DNA of 64,000 bases from Acidobacteriota bacterium (GCA_014584705.1 JACTMJ010000024.1:238554-302553), one strand, 5' to 3'. Positions 31,350-41,216 are shown, counted from the stretch's first letter. Program-made: numbers and translations. The notes: a model not told the origin generated them from the sequence alone.

Positions 31350-31505
31350 GCGGCCTCGCGCCAGCCCCTGGGCGTAAGCCCAGGGGCCACGCCCCGCCAA
31401 ACCCGCCCGCACCCCGTCCCCCAAGCCTTCCATCCCCTCCGGTGTAAATCGCAACTCTCGTCGGGTAGCCTCCATCGTGCGAGTGAAGGCGACCCCGTCC
31501 GCCAT
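31347..31505 (-). CDS. Possible 52-aa ORF made of repeat sequence
   Basis: A minus-strand ATG at 31505, five bases after the TonB receptor stop, opens 52 codons that read MADGVAFTRTMEATRR... and end VRAGLAGRGPWAYAQGLARGR. The final third is encoded by the dispersed repeat at 31362-31414. The frame may therefore be a chance reading of repeat DNA rather than a gene. The TonB stop/ATG closeness is the only positive sign. Confidence 0.2.
   Translation of the reverse strand: MADGVAFTRTMEATRRELRFTPEGMEGLGDGVRAGLAGRGPWAYAQGLARGR
31362..31414 (+). repeat. Dispersed repeat, composite copy (hairpin module plus 23-bp block)
   Basis: The hairpin module has a 9-bp stem, 31365-31373 with 31378-31386, closed by a GTAA loop, a GNRA-type tetraloop. 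It is followed directly by a 23-bp C-rich block at 31392-31414. The hairpin module recurs at 36156-36191 in the same orientation with one base missing. The C-rich block recurs exactly at 23349-23371 and in a degenerate form near 63880-63900. Confidence 0.7.
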
Positions 31506-31510
31506 GAAGT

Positions 31511-34500
31511 TCAGAATATGAACTTCAAAGCAAGTTGCAGCACCCGCGGAGAACCGGCGGTGGTAATGCGGCCGAACTGCGCCGCCGATGCATTCAGGTT
31601 TGGATTCCCAAGATTCACTCGGTTGAGTAAGTTGAAGAACTCTGACCGGAATTGGATCCGCATATCCTCGCGGATTGGGAAGGTCTTTGCCAGCCCCGCG
31701 TCAACCACCGCATCGCCAGGCCCTTGCAAGATGTTCCGGCCTGACGTGCCGAAGGTTCCCACCGCGTTCGCGGTGAAGGCCTTGGTGTTGAAGTAGGAAT
31801 CGAGAGTCTCCTGACGGGGTCTGCCGGAATCGAGATGCGGATCGCCGATGATGTCCGCGCGATCCTGGTTTACGGCGGATTGGGAGTTGTCCACACCGCT
31901 CACAACCGTCAGCCAACTGCCGCTCGTGAGCGTGATGATCCCGTTCGTTTCCCATCCACCGAGCACTTGCCGGACGATCGGATGAGCTCCGGATAGCTTC
32001 GGGAGTTCGTAGATGTACGAGGCGACAAACCGGTGGGAACGGTCGAGATCCGAGTGGCCGCGCTCAGCCCTGATATTGAAGGGATTGGCGGGCGCGTCTC
32101 CATCGGAGGAGGAGTCGTCAATGAGTTTGGCAAAGGTGTAGTTCGCGAGCAGCGTCAGGCCGGAGGCGAATCGCTTGTTCACCGTCAGTTGCAAAGCATG
32201 GTAAATCGAATTTCCCCGGCTGCTCATATCCGTGATGTTCGCGAAAGTCGGAAAGTACGGTCGCCTGGCATTCGTGTTGCTTCCGGGTGCTCCGTAAATC
32301 GCGGGATTGAGTTCGCTGGTCATGAAGAGGTGGTTCCCCTTGCTGCCGACATACGCGATCGTACCCACCCAGCTCGAAAAGAACTGCCTCTGCAAATTGA
32401 GGTTCCACTGCTGCGCGACTGCATTCCGGAAGTTTGGGTTCCACTCCGTAAGCGCCATCGGGGTCACCCATCGATACGCCGCAACCTCTTCCGGGGTACG
32501 GGGCGGAGTAAACGGGAACGGATCCCCCACGCCCGCATAGGGATTGTTCACGCCGCCCGTGGGGCGGTCCACCGTCAGCTTCAGAGAAAAAGGCTGGTTC
32601 GTGGAGATCTGGTTATTGGCTTGCTGCCGGATCTGTGAGTAGAAGACCCCGTACCCACCGCGAATACTGGTATTGCCTTTGCCCGTTGGATCGAATGCGA
32701 AGCCGAATCGGGGACCGAAATTGGCCCACGCCTTTTCGAGAAGCGAGGACGTCGTGCCCGGATCTCCCGGATACACGAGACCAAGCGGGGCGGATGGATA
32801 CACCTTGGATTGCTGGCCCGGACGCAGTTGTGCAAAGCGGTTGACCTCGTCCACGAACGGGAACCAGGGGTCCCACCGCACGCCAAGGTTGAGCGTCAGC
32901 CGATTGCTTGTCTTCCAATCGTCCTGCACAAAGAAGCCGAGCTCCCATAGTCGCGGCTTGTTCGCCGCTTCCGCGATCTGCTCAAACTGCGTGGGCCGCC
33001 CGAGCATGAAGTCCGCCGCGGCATCGCCGGTGAACGTATTGCGGAAACGAAGGAAAGGATCTCCCCGGAACAACTCCTGAAGGTCAAGAATGGAGCGCCG
33101 AACGTCCGCGCCAAACTTCAGGAAATGCGCGCCGAAGGTCCAGCTCAGCGTGTCGGAGAACTGATAGTTCTGGCGGAAATGGTTCAGCGGGAAGCGCGTG
33201 AATGCGTTGAAATAGTTATCCACCTGGGTGTGGAGGGCGGCTGCCGCGTCCCCCGTGAATGTTCTCGTGAACTTGGCGCCAAAGTCATTCCAGGTCTTGT
33301 TTCCGGGCACGATCGAGATCTGCCGGCGGTCGATATCGGAGAACGAAAAGGTGAACGTGTTCACCATCGTCGGCGAGAGGATATGGTTGTCGTTCGCGAC
33401 AAAGCTCCAGTTCTCATAGTTGATGCGCGCGAAAAAGCCTGGGAGGTTTCCCGTTGCTTCATCGAAGTCGTTCGAGTTTCGAAGCAGCCTTCCGGAAAGC
33501 TGGTTGCTGGAACTGATCTGGTGGTCAATCTTGACGATGTATTGGTCGTCGTCCACCTTCTGCTGGCTCGAAGTGGATAGCAGGCCGTTCTCTCCGTTGG
33601 GGAGCGGCACGAGCGCGCTCAGAAATCCGATCGCGGGCTGGTTCAGTTGCGCTTTCGGGATGATGTTCCCCGCGAAGTTGCCTCCAAGCGGATTCTTCAG
33701 CGCCCGCGTCAGGTTCGAGAAATCGCCTTCGCGCTGTGCCTGCGTCGGAACCACGGCGGTTACGGCGCCCGGGGCGCTTCGCTCATTCGTTCGCTGCCAT
33801 GAGAAAAAGAAGAAGGTCTTGTCTTTGATCACCGGCCCGCCAATTGTCCCTCCATACTGGTTGCGCTTAAACGGAGGAACATTTACGGCGAAGAAGTTCC
33901 GCGCATTGAACTTCTCGTTCCGGACGAATTCGAAAACCGTCCCATGAAATTGATTCGTTCCGCTCTTGGTGACGGCGGCCATATACGCGCCCGCGTTGCG
34001 GCCCCGGTCTGCCCCGTAGGAGTTCGTCTGCACGCTGAATTCATCCAGCGCATCCGGCGACGGGAAGATCGAGGGGGAATTGAAATAGGGGTCATGGTTG
34101 TCCCCGCCGTCGAGTTGGTAGTTATTCCCGTTTGTCCTCGATCCGTTGATCGAAACCGAACTGTTCTGTGCCTGGTCTTTGGAGCCGATAGCGCCCACGC
34201 CCGCAACCAGGTATTGCAGTTGAAGCGGGTTTCTTCCGTTCAGCGGCAGTTCGACGATGCGCTGAGAATCCACCACCTCGCGCAGCGCGCCGGAGCGGGT
34301 TTCTACCTGGACGAGTTCCGCCGCAACCTCGACGCTTTCGTTCACCGAACCCACCTGCAGATTCGCATCCACTCTGCGATTTTCGTCCACTTGCACCGCG
34401 ATGCCATCCTGGACAAAGGACTTGAAGCCGTCCGCTTGCACGCGAAGGTTGTAAGATCCATTGGGCAACTGGGAAACCACATAGTCTCCGGAAGCATTCG

Positions 34501-34687
34501 TCGCAGTAGTGCGGACGGCCCCGGTGGCTGTATTGGAAACGGAAATCTCCGCGCCGGGCACCACGGCACCGCTCACGTCCCGCACTGTTCCGAAAATGGT
34601 GACGGTTCCTTGCGCGAAGAGCGGCGTATGTGGAAAGGCGCACAGAACCAAGGTAAGGAAGCTCAAGCGTGACACCAAAGGAATCAT
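31511..34687 (-). CDS. Oar-like TonB-dependent receptor with carboxypeptidase-regulatory domain
   Basis: A 1058-residue outer membrane receptor. The ATG at 34687 has AGGAGG about nine bases upstream, and a signal peptide ends at FPHTPLFAQG (about 26). A carboxypeptidase-regulatory-like domain follows (IFGTVRDVSGAVVPGAEISVSN...YVVSQLPNGSYNLRV, to about residue 110), then plug and beta-barrel; the final residues ALKFIF end in an aromatic. It differs widely from the first receptor in sequence, so the two probably bind different ligands. No obvious regulator or partner enzyme is adjacent; remnants of an IS200 element lie just upstream. Confidence 0.92.
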   Translation of the reverse strand: MIPLVSRLSFLTLVLCAFPHTPLFAQGTVTIFGTVRDVSGAVVPGAEISVSNTATGAVRTTATNASGDYVVSQLPNGSYNLRVQADGFKSFVQDGIAVQVDENRRVDANLQVGSVNESVEVAAELVQVETRSGALREVVDSQRIVELPLNGRNPLQLQYLVAGVGAIGSKDQAQNSSVSINGSRTNGNNYQLDGGDNHDPYFNSPSIFPSPDALDEFSVQTNSYGADRGRNAGAYMAAVTKSGTNQFHGTVFEFVRNEKFNARNFFAVNVPPFKRNQYGGTIGGPVIKDKTFFFFSWQRTNERSAPGAVTAVVPTQAQREGDFSNLTRALKNPLGGNFAGNIIPKAQLNQPAIGFLSALVPLPNGENGLLSTSSQQKVDDDQYIVKIDHQISSSNQLSGRLLRNSNDFDEATGNLPGFFARINYENWSFVANDNHILSPTMVNTFTFSFSDIDRRQISIVPGNKTWNDFGAKFTRTFTGDAAAALHTQVDNYFNAFTRFPLNHFRQNYQFSDTLSWTFGAHFLKFGADVRRSILDLQELFRGDPFLRFRNTFTGDAAADFMLGRPTQFEQIAEAANKPRLWELGFFVQDDWKTSNRLTLNLGVRWDPWFPFVDEVNRFAQLRPGQQSKVYPSAPLGLVYPGDPGTTSSLLEKAWANFGPRFGFAFDPTGKGNTSIRGGYGVFYSQIRQQANNQISTNQPFSLKLTVDRPTGGVNNPYAGVGDPFPFTPPRTPEEVAAYRWVTPMALTEWNPNFRNAVAQQWNLNLQRQFFSSWVGTIAYVGSKGNHLFMTSELNPAIYGAPGSNTNARRPYFPTFANITDMSSRGNSIYHALQLTVNKRFASGLTLLANYTFAKLIDDSSSDGDAPANPFNIRAERGHSDLDRSHRFVASYIYELPKLSGAHPIVRQVLGGWETNGIITLTSGSWLTVVSGVDNSQSAVNQDRADIIGDPHLDSGRPRQETLDSYFNTKAFTANAVGTFGTSGRNILQGPGDAVVDAGLAKTFPIREDMRIQFRSEFFNLLNRVNLGNPNLNASAAQFGRITTAGSPRVLQLALKFIF

Positions 34688-35089
34688 GATCCGGACCTCC
34701 TGATGCTGCAATGCTAGTCCGGTCTTCCCGGAACTTCAAGAAAATTCGGTTCAGTTCGGGGCGCGGGAACCTGCGGAAGAAAATCTCCCGGCAAGATCAT
34801 TGCCGCGATTTTCGGCCATCGCCTTCGCAGGCGAGTTCCGCTCGGCCAACTCGGCAAGCTCCGCTCCATTTCTGAGAGAATGAACCACCATATCGGGAGA
34901 GACCCCGGGATCCGGTTCGAGCGCATCAAGAGCCTGGAGGAATTCATTCGCGCAACCGAGCTCCGCATGGAAGCGATCCCATTGGAACTGGCGCAACTTG
35001 ATCTTGCACCTTTCGATGTGGACCACCTGCGATGGCCCATCCGCGAGTTCGAGGACGTCTGGGCCAGCCTGACGGTTCGGGGAAAGGCC

Positions 35090-35240
35090 AATTTCGCCCA
35101 GATGCTTCTTCAACTCTGCGTAAAGCACCTTCCTGCGATACTTGGGAATGAGCACGATGTCTTGATTGCACTCCCGCCTCGTGTGAACTGGATCCGTAAG
35201 TTCCTCCTTCGGAGTTCCATCTTTCGTGGGCTTGGTAGTG
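35090..35240 (-). pseudogene. IS200/IS605 transposase N-terminal fragment
   Basis: Read on the minus strand, one frame gives KEELTDPVHTRRECNQDIVL, immediately followed by IPKYRRKVLYAELKKHLGE. IPKYRRKVLY followed by a helix is the strongly conserved N-terminus of IS200-family Y1 transposases. The HUH motif and the catalytic tyrosine that should follow are missing; the frame runs into unrelated sequence after HLGE. It is a truncated, inactive remnant. Boundaries are approximate. The stretch 34715-35090 between it and the TonB gene contains no gene that I recognise. Confidence 0.65.
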
Positions 35241-35345
35241 CACGATTCCGAGCATCCGCGATGAACGCCCTCCCGTGTCGAACTTCTGCGGCCAATCCGA
35301 CAGAAACGGGGAGCAGGTCAGAGCCATCAGAGGTAGACTCGATTC

Positions 35346-35792
35346 ATGGCTACACTCTGTCACGAAGTCTGGATAGATGCCCCGACAGCCCGAGTGTACA
35401 AGGCGCTTGCGGACGCAGACGGATTGAGTGAATGGTGGACTAGGCACACAGCCGTCGAGACCGATCAAGGCCTTGTGTTGGAAAGCAACCCCGGACCCGA
35501 ACACGGCCCTGTGAGGATGAAGGTCCTCGACAGAAGTCAGGACGTGCGAGTGGAATGGGAATGCATAAGCACACATCCACGAAGTAGTCCCGCCTCGGCC
35601 TGGACATTCACGCGAATCACCTTCGAAATCGCTCGGCGGCAAGTACCTCCCTGGTCCGCGCGGACGACGGACATGGTGGTCCTAACTCTCCGGCACTCAG
35701 GCTGGGACGAACTCAGCGAGTTTCTTGGGTTCTGTAACTTTCAGTGGGCGGTTGCGCTCCAGAAGCTCAAGCAAGTATGTGAATCGCACTGA
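35346..35792 (+). CDS. SRPBCC/AHSA1-type domain protein
   Basis: A 148-residue protein of the START-like SRPBCC superfamily, which forms a hydrophobic ligand-binding cavity. It starts HEVWIDAPTARVYKALADADGLSEWW, the usual family N-terminus with a tryptophan pair, and ends in the long C-terminal helix GFCNFQWAVALQKLKQVCESH. Family members bind lipids, polyketides or act as stress proteins; the ligand here is unknown. It is a single gene with no operon partner, flanked by an IS200 fragment and by repeat-bearing intergenic DNA. Confidence 0.8.
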   Translation: MATLCHEVWIDAPTARVYKALADADGLSEWWTRHTAVETDQGLVLESNPGPEHGPVRMKVLDRSQDVRVEWECISTHPRSSPASAWTFTRITFEIARRQVPPWSARTTDMVVLTLRHSGWDELSEFLGFCNFQWAVALQKLKQVCESH

Positions 35793-36716
35793 TCGCAGCG
35801 GCCAGAATGCAGCGATCGCTTCCCATTTGCAGGGATAACACGGCCAATATGCGTAGTTGGGTGGCCCGGAATTGAGGGACGGAAAGCTGTCAAAGAATCG
35901 CTTCCTGCTACACCCTCTTGGCGGGTTCGCGGAGATCACAGCTTACTCCTGTACCATTGATGCTCGTCAGTTTGTGTCAGCCGTTCGCTTCCAAGGTTCG
36001 GGGAAATCCTCCGTCGTGAGCCAGGGGGCCTGAATTTGAGCAACGGCCACTACTTTCGCTGTCCATGCGACAGATTCCGAAGGGAGCATCGCAGTCAAGA
36101 ACCGCGCAGAACGCCCTCGATGTGTCCTCGCCGAAAGGCCAACGGGCGATAGGAACCAGCCCTGGGCGTAAGCCCAGGGGCCACGCCCCGCGTTAACCAT
36201 TCCGCCTCGTGCCAGTGAGTCCAGGGAGCACCCGCCCCGTTTGGTGGTGCGACTTCCCGGCGGCCACGCCCGCCGTATGCGGATCAACACCAGATCGCCT
36301 GTGCGCTCCACCCGCTCCCCCGACAGCAGAACCGTTTTGCAGTCGAAGCACTGCTGCCCTAACTGCACCACCGGGGCCAATGGTCAAGCCGAACCCCAAT
36401 CCGCGGACGTCCTCTTGAGGTAGAAGGCCATGGCCCCGTGTGCGAACGCCAGACGCCTCCTCCAACGCCACGGGAGCCCGCATGGTGACCCGAACTGTCC
36501 GACGAGGATCTCCGGATCGCTGACGGGTCGCAGAACTCTGTGGAAGAGGGAAGGATGGAAGAAGGGGTACCCTCAGTACTGGCATAATAATCAGATAAGT
36601 TCCCTAATATGGATATTGCCTTGGTAACAGTAGGCGTAAATAAGGCGAATGCGTAATGCGACTAGATAGAGGGCACGTAGCGGATTACCTCTCGATCTCG
36701 CTTTTATACTATCTGC
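35793..36716. other. Long intergenic stretch with decayed sequence
   Basis: More than 900 bp without a gene that I can support. A minus-strand frame at 35967-36380 is open but contains no recognisable domain and runs through the hairpin repeat, so it is probably not a gene. The 150 bp before the next gene are A/T-rich and likely hold its promoter. Confidence 0.5.
36156..36191 (+). repeat. Dispersed hairpin repeat, second copy
   Basis: This 36-bp segment is identical to 31361-31397 except for one missing C. It forms an 8-bp stem (36160-36167 with 36172-36179) closed by GTAA. Both copies have the same orientation and bracket about 4.8 kb that contains the second TonB receptor, the IS200 fragment and the SRPBCC gene. 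Confidence 0.7.
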
Positions 36717-37682
36717 ATGCGCTACTCCCTCACCGCGATCATCGCTTTCGTATTGGCGTCGCTCCAGGCATGGACTCAGACGGTTCCGCCCGGCGCTGTC
36801 TTGGCGTCGGCAAACTACACACCCAACTCCGTTCTCGTTGAAGGTACTCCGGTTCGAATGCGAATTACTCGCACGATTTCATCGGCGGATGCTGAAGTTG
36901 GCCAAAACGTGGATTTCGAAGTGCTTGACACTGTGCGAGTTGGAAACGTCATCGCAATACGAAGAGGCGCAACCGCAATTGGCACGGTCACGGAAGCCCA
37001 ACCAAAGCGGCGCATGGGGCGAGGAGGAAAGTTGAACGTGAATATCGATTACGTTCGTCTGGCCAACATGGATAAACTTCCATTGCGCGGAGTCAAAGAA
37101 TTGAAGGGTGGTGGACGTACTGGCGCAATGACCGGGGCGATGGTTGTCACAGGAATTGTATTCTTTCCCGCTGCACCTCTATTCCTATTCATGCATGGAA
37201 AAGATATTACGATCCCTAAGGGCCATGAGGTTACAGTGTACACAAATACGGACTACGACATTTCGAGCCTCATTGGGAACCCTGCTAGGGCGATGCCCGC
37301 AGCCGCAGTTGCGCAAGCTGCCCCACCGGCCACTATCGCCCCGGCCGCGCCACCGGCGGCCATTGCGCAAAGCGCGACTCCGGCTACCGTCGTCCAGGTT
37401 GCGGCCCCGGCTGCCGTCCGACCAAGCGAGTCCCCTCTCACGACGAGGCCCGGCTCACCCGTGGTGCCAACCAGATTTCCCGGCGCTTCCTCCACGAACG
37501 TTTTGACCAACTCGTCGGTGCTCACGCTCAAGAACGCCGGCCTTAGCGAGGAACTGATTCTCCAGACAATCGCAGCTTCGGGGGCAAACTATCAGCTGGG
37601 TCCCAACCAGATCGTGGAACTGAAACACGCTGGCCTTTCCGATGCGATCATCGGTGCCATGTTGCGAGCATCACAGCACTAA
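36717..37682 (+). CDS. Exported protein with Ala/Pro linker and two C-terminal helical repeats
   Basis: A 321-residue protein. A signal peptide covers about residues 1-20 (MRYSLTAIIAFVLASLQAWT). The central part (about 35-160) is beta-rich (GTPVRMRITRTIS, NVDFEVLDTVRVGN, GTVTEAQPKRRMGRGGKLNV) with a hydrophobic segment near 142-160. Residues 195-255 are an Ala/Pro-rich linker. The C-terminus has two similar units, LKNAGLSEELILQTI and LKHAGLSDAIIGAML, separated by about 30 residues, a motif seen in many exported acidobacterial proteins. Function unknown. It stands alone between two long intergenic stretches. Confidence 0.7.
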   Translation: MRYSLTAIIAFVLASLQAWTQTVPPGAVLASANYTPNSVLVEGTPVRMRITRTISSADAEVGQNVDFEVLDTVRVGNVIAIRRGATAIGTVTEAQPKRRMGRGGKLNVNIDYVRLANMDKLPLRGVKELKGGGRTGAMTGAMVVTGIVFFPAAPLFLFMHGKDITIPKGHEVTVYTNTDYDISSLIGNPARAMPAAAVAQAAPPATIAPAAPPAAIAQSATPATVVQVAAPAAVRPSESPLTTRPGSPVVPTRFPGASSTNVLTNSSVLTLKNAGLSEELILQTIAASGANYQLGPNQIVELKHAGLSDAIIGAMLRASQH

Positions 37683-37704
37683 CGGTGAGTTCGTTGATTT
37701 CGCT

Positions 37705-37744
37705 TGATGCCGTCTCTCATCCGCACATGCGATGGACGGCATCA
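37705..37744 (+). terminator. Stem-loop after the exported protein gene
   Basis: Ten-base perfect arms at 37705-37714 and 37735-37744, 22 bp after the stop codon, with a partly self-pairing 20-nt loop. There is no T run, so termination is uncertain. The 350 bp from here to the next gene hold nothing that I recognise. Confidence 0.45.
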
Positions 37745-38100
37745 TGAGCGAAGCGAGGGAATGATCTGCCAGCCCGGGAACGGACATTCCAGGACGCCAC
37801 AAGTCGCCCATTTGATGCCGTTATCTCGCGGCCGAGGCGAAGGGTAAGCCCTACGGTCTGGCACGGGCCTTCCCGCCCCGGAATCATCGCCTATAGCTAC
37901 GCACGGCCCCCGGCGTATGCTCCGCAAACCGCACCCTCCACGAACCAATCCGCCTCCCATAGCAAGTCCGGCACTCACCCGGCCCGTTCGGATTTGACAC
38001 CATCCCGACGCAATTCTAAACTCGGTGCAGTTCCAGAACGGATTCGCATGCGCGCTGCATCCTTTGCCTACGTGCCTGCTGCAAGGAGAACGACCAAACC

Positions 38101-39570
38101 ATGAACCTCACAAGGCGAGCTTTCGGGACCAGCGTGGCCACTGGCCTCGCGGCGGTATCCTCGGCGCAGGCGGCCGCCGACGGACCCCTGAGGATCGGAG
38201 GCCGGCGTGAACTCTTCGTTGACCACACGCTCGTTGGCGAGACGCGCGGAGTCGAGTTCCGGCTGGCTACTCCCGTGGATGCGGGTCCGGCGATCCATTT
38301 CGATCAACCATGGGAGGGTCCGTTCTGCGCCTACACAACCATCATCAAAGAGAGCGGACTTTTCCGGATGTATTATCGCGGCGTTCCCACCGCCGGGAAC
38401 GACGGGAACGCCGCGGAGTCCACCTGCTATGCGGAATCTCGGGACGGCAAGACCTTTAGCCGCCCCAAGCTCAGTCTGTTCGAGGTCTATGGCGCTCGTT
38501 CGAACAATGTGATCCTTGCGAACAGCGCTCCGTATTGCCATAACTTCAGTCCGATGCTGGACGAGCGGCCGGGCGTTCCCGCTTCCGAGCGGTACAAGGC
38601 GCTCGCCGGCACCCAAACAACGGGCCTCGTTGCGTTTGTCTCGTCCGACGGCGTTCATTGGAAAAAGCTCCGGGAACAGCCCGTGCTTCCCCCGCCAAAG
38701 GTGCCCTCCCTGGATTCGCAGAATATTTCCTTCTGGTCTGAAACCGAACGCAAGTATCTCCTCTACTTCCGCACCTGGAAAAAGATCGGCCGCACCAGCT
38801 ACCGTTGGGTGTCGCGCGCAACCAGCGACGACTTTACCGAATGGGCTCCGTACGAAGAGATGAACTATGGCGATGCCCCACCGGAGCACCTCTATACCAA
38901 TCAGACCTCGCCGTATTTCCGCGCGCCGCACATTTACATCGGCATCTGCGCTCGCTTCATGCCAGGCCGGCAGATTCTCTCCACCGCTCAGGCCGCCGAA
39001 TTGCGTGTCAACCCGAAGTATTTCCAGGACTGCTCGGACGCCGTCCTCATCACCTCTCGCGGAGGGGTCTCCTACACGCGCACCTTCATGGAAGCCTTCC
39101 TGCGGCCCGGCGTTGGCCTGGAAAACTGGGTATCCCGCTCCAACTACCCGGCCCTCAATCTGGTACAGACCGGGCCAGGCACCATGTCATTCTATGTGAA
39201 CCGGAACTACGGACAGCCGACCGCCTATCTGCGCCGTTACGAGCTTCGTCTCGACGGCCTGGCTTCCGTTCGGGCCGGCTATCAGGGCGGGGAGTTCATC
39301 ACGAAGCCTCTGATCTTCGATGGCAACCGTCTGGAACTGAACTTCTCCACGTCCGCGCCCGGCGGCGTTCGCGTCGAGCTGCAGGACGCCTCCGGAAAGC
39401 CGCTGCCGGGCTTCACCCTCGCCGACGCCAACGAACTCATCGGCGATGAAATCGGCCGCATCTGCTCCTGGAAATCCGGCGAAAGCGTCGCCTCCTTGAA
39501 AGGCCAAGCCATCCGCCTACGGTTCGTCTTGAAAGACGCGGATATTTACGCCTTCCAGTTCCAAGCCTGA
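38101..39570 (+). CDS. Exported beta-propeller carbohydrate-active protein (GH43/32-like, tentative)
   Basis: A 489-residue protein with a twin-arginine-like signal (MNLTRRAFGTSVATGLAAVSSAQA). The mature part reads ELFVDHTLVGETRGVEF..., then repeated blade-like units with YAESRDGKTFSRP, VAFVSSDGVHWKKL and RATSDDFTEWAPYEEM. This x-S-x-D-G-x-x-W pattern is seen in five-bladed propeller glycoside hydrolases and in a large group of planctomycete/acidobacterial exported proteins. The last 110 residues form a beta-sandwich. Substrate and catalytic residues could not be fixed. The gene has no close neighbours on its strand. Confidence 0.7.
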   Translation: MNLTRRAFGTSVATGLAAVSSAQAAADGPLRIGGRRELFVDHTLVGETRGVEFRLATPVDAGPAIHFDQPWEGPFCAYTTIIKESGLFRMYYRGVPTAGNDGNAAESTCYAESRDGKTFSRPKLSLFEVYGARSNNVILANSAPYCHNFSPMLDERPGVPASERYKALAGTQTTGLVAFVSSDGVHWKKLREQPVLPPPKVPSLDSQNISFWSETERKYLLYFRTWKKIGRTSYRWVSRATSDDFTEWAPYEEMNYGDAPPEHLYTNQTSPYFRAPHIYIGICARFMPGRQILSTAQAAELRVNPKYFQDCSDAVLITSRGGVSYTRTFMEAFLRPGVGLENWVSRSNYPALNLVQTGPGTMSFYVNRNYGQPTAYLRRYELRLDGLASVRAGYQGGEFITKPLIFDGNRLELNFSTSAPGGVRVELQDASGKPLPGFTLADANELIGDEIGRICSWKSGESVASLKGQAIRLRFVLKDADIYAFQFQA

Positions 39571-39701
39571 TGCAAGCGGAAGGGGGAAGCGGCCTCGGGG
39601 AACCTGCGTCTCCCCCCGGGCAAAGGAGGGCATCCACTATTCAGTGACCCGTGCGGAGAAGAGGCGACACCGGCGCCCACTGGATCCGGAACTGCTGAAT
39701 G

Positions 39702-40460
39702 TCAATCGCGGGGCTTCGAGGCGGTCAGGAGCGTGGTTGCCGCGATTGGATTGCCCCACCAGAATCGCCACCCTAACCGTTGGCGGTGGACGTTCGTAGC
39801 GCCGAGATTCCGCAACTCATCGGCGTACGTCGCCGTGGCGCGGATATCCGCGATCACGATCCTGCCGCCTGGTTTGGTAACCCGGAACGCTTCGGCGATT
39901 GCCCGTCTGCGCTCGCGACCCGACCGGATGTTGTGTATCGCCATGCTGGAAACCAGCAGATCGAACGTTGCCTCCGGAAACGGAAGCTCCCGCATGTCGG
40001 CAGTCTCGATTCGTACGCGTTCACCAACACCCTCTAACCATGCGTTACGAAGCGCGACCTCCCTGGCATTGCCAGATTGGTCCGCGGTGCTCCAAATGTC
40101 CACACCGGTTACTTGGCCGGTGGTCAGCCTGCGCGCGACCGCTGTCAGAACAGCGCCTCGGCCGCAACCCATGTCGAGCACCGCCTCGTCGCCGCGCAGG
40201 CAAACACGGTCCAGAATGCGTTCCCACTCGATGAACTTGCCGCGTCGCGTGGTATAGAAAAAACTAGCCGTGTTTACCAGAAATAGGACGGAATACGCCG
40301 TGAAGATCTTGGCTCCCTGAACCGATTTGAGCCACCAGGCGATGGCGACGCCAATGCCGGTCAAAACCGTTAAAGTTGCAAACGCGATCAAGGCGAACGG
40401 CGCATCGTAACCGTATTGGCCACGTCGCATTGTGATCGTTGATTGAGTCATGGGCTGCAT
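39702..40460 (-). CDS. Class I SAM-dependent methyltransferase with two N-terminal membrane helices
   Basis: A 252-residue protein. The SAM-binding motif I is VLDMGCGRGAVL at about 93-104, followed by TGVDIW, an acidic ETADMRELPFPEATFDLLVSS and the late motif KPGGRIVIADI. Two hydrophobic segments precede the domain, at about 20-43 and 50-70, so the enzyme is membrane-anchored, which is unusual for this fold. The methyl acceptor is unknown. Start at the ATG at 40460; MTQST three codons later is possible. It is isolated, with about 750 bp of unassigned DNA upstream. Confidence 0.85.
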   Translation of the reverse strand: MQPMTQSTITMRRGQYGYDAPFALIAFATLTVLTGIGVAIAWWLKSVQGAKIFTAYSVLFLVNTASFFYTTRRGKFIEWERILDRVCLRGDEAVLDMGCGRGAVLTAVARRLTTGQVTGVDIWSTADQSGNAREVALRNAWLEGVGERVRIETADMRELPFPEATFDLLVSSMAIHNIRSGRERRRAIAEAFRVTKPGGRIVIADIRATATYADELRNLGATNVHRQRLGWRFWWGNPIAATTLLTASKPRD

Positions 40461-41216
40461 TTAGCTCGGGCCCGTTCCCCATGGAGAGAGGTTTCGGCAT
40501 CTCCCTTGCTCACAAGTTTCCCGTTCGAGGCTCGACTCGATCGGGAGGCATCGGCACGTTGGTTTTCCGTCCCCGTTACCGAACAGCACAGAGGGGAAAG
40601 CCGCAAAGATACCGCGCTGCAGGGTGCGAAAGTCCTTGAGCGTTGCCTGCCGGCACAAGAGTGCAGACGGACCCGCATCCACGTCTTGTGTCGTCGACCG
40701 GCTCTCCGCAATCCACCAAGTCACTCGCGGAATCTCCAAGGTGTGGTATCCAGTTCCGGAATCAGCACGGGCGCAGGAACTGCGGGCACACCCGCAATCA
40801 TGCAAATGGGCGTGCGGGAGCGGTCGAGACTCACTTTCATTCTCGATGTACTCCTTGCGCTTCTAGCGAAGGCGGGAGGTGCGGATTCGAAACGAAGCAA
40901 CGACTCTCGGGTCAAAACCTCCCGATTGCCGAGCGCGTCGGTCGCGATGCTGTACCCACCGGGTTCTGCCATGGACTCATGCCTTCGGCAGAGCAGCAGC
41001 CGCGGAAGCGCCAGAGCCCTGGCGAAGGTGGCACGCGCGGCTGTGAACTGGAACGGGCGTTCCTGCTCCGCAATATCGCCTCGAAGCGGAGCGCCGATGT
41101 TCCCGATCGTAAGCGTGATTCACACTCGTGCGCTGCCAGGGCCAGACTAGAGGTCGCCAAACGCCGAAAGGCGGCATTGCTGCCGCCTCCCGGAAAGCCT
41201 TGGTCCCTACAGAAAT
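40461..41216. other. Long intergenic stretch, possibly a decayed gene
   Basis: No gene is supported here. On the minus strand a frame running from about 41130 to 40722 is open for most of its length and includes LTIGNIGAPLRGDIAEQERPF, but it matches no family I know and is interrupted by a stop near its start. Confidence 0.4.

Noticed and set aside
34880..35431. 183-codon plus-strand frame over the IS200 fragment
   Set aside because: The opposite strand carries the recognisable transposase motif and overlaps the SRPBCC gene start, so this frame is likely a shadow.
35967..36380. 137-codon minus-strand frame
   Set aside because: It reads through the dispersed hairpin repeat, has no ribosome site and no recognisable domain.
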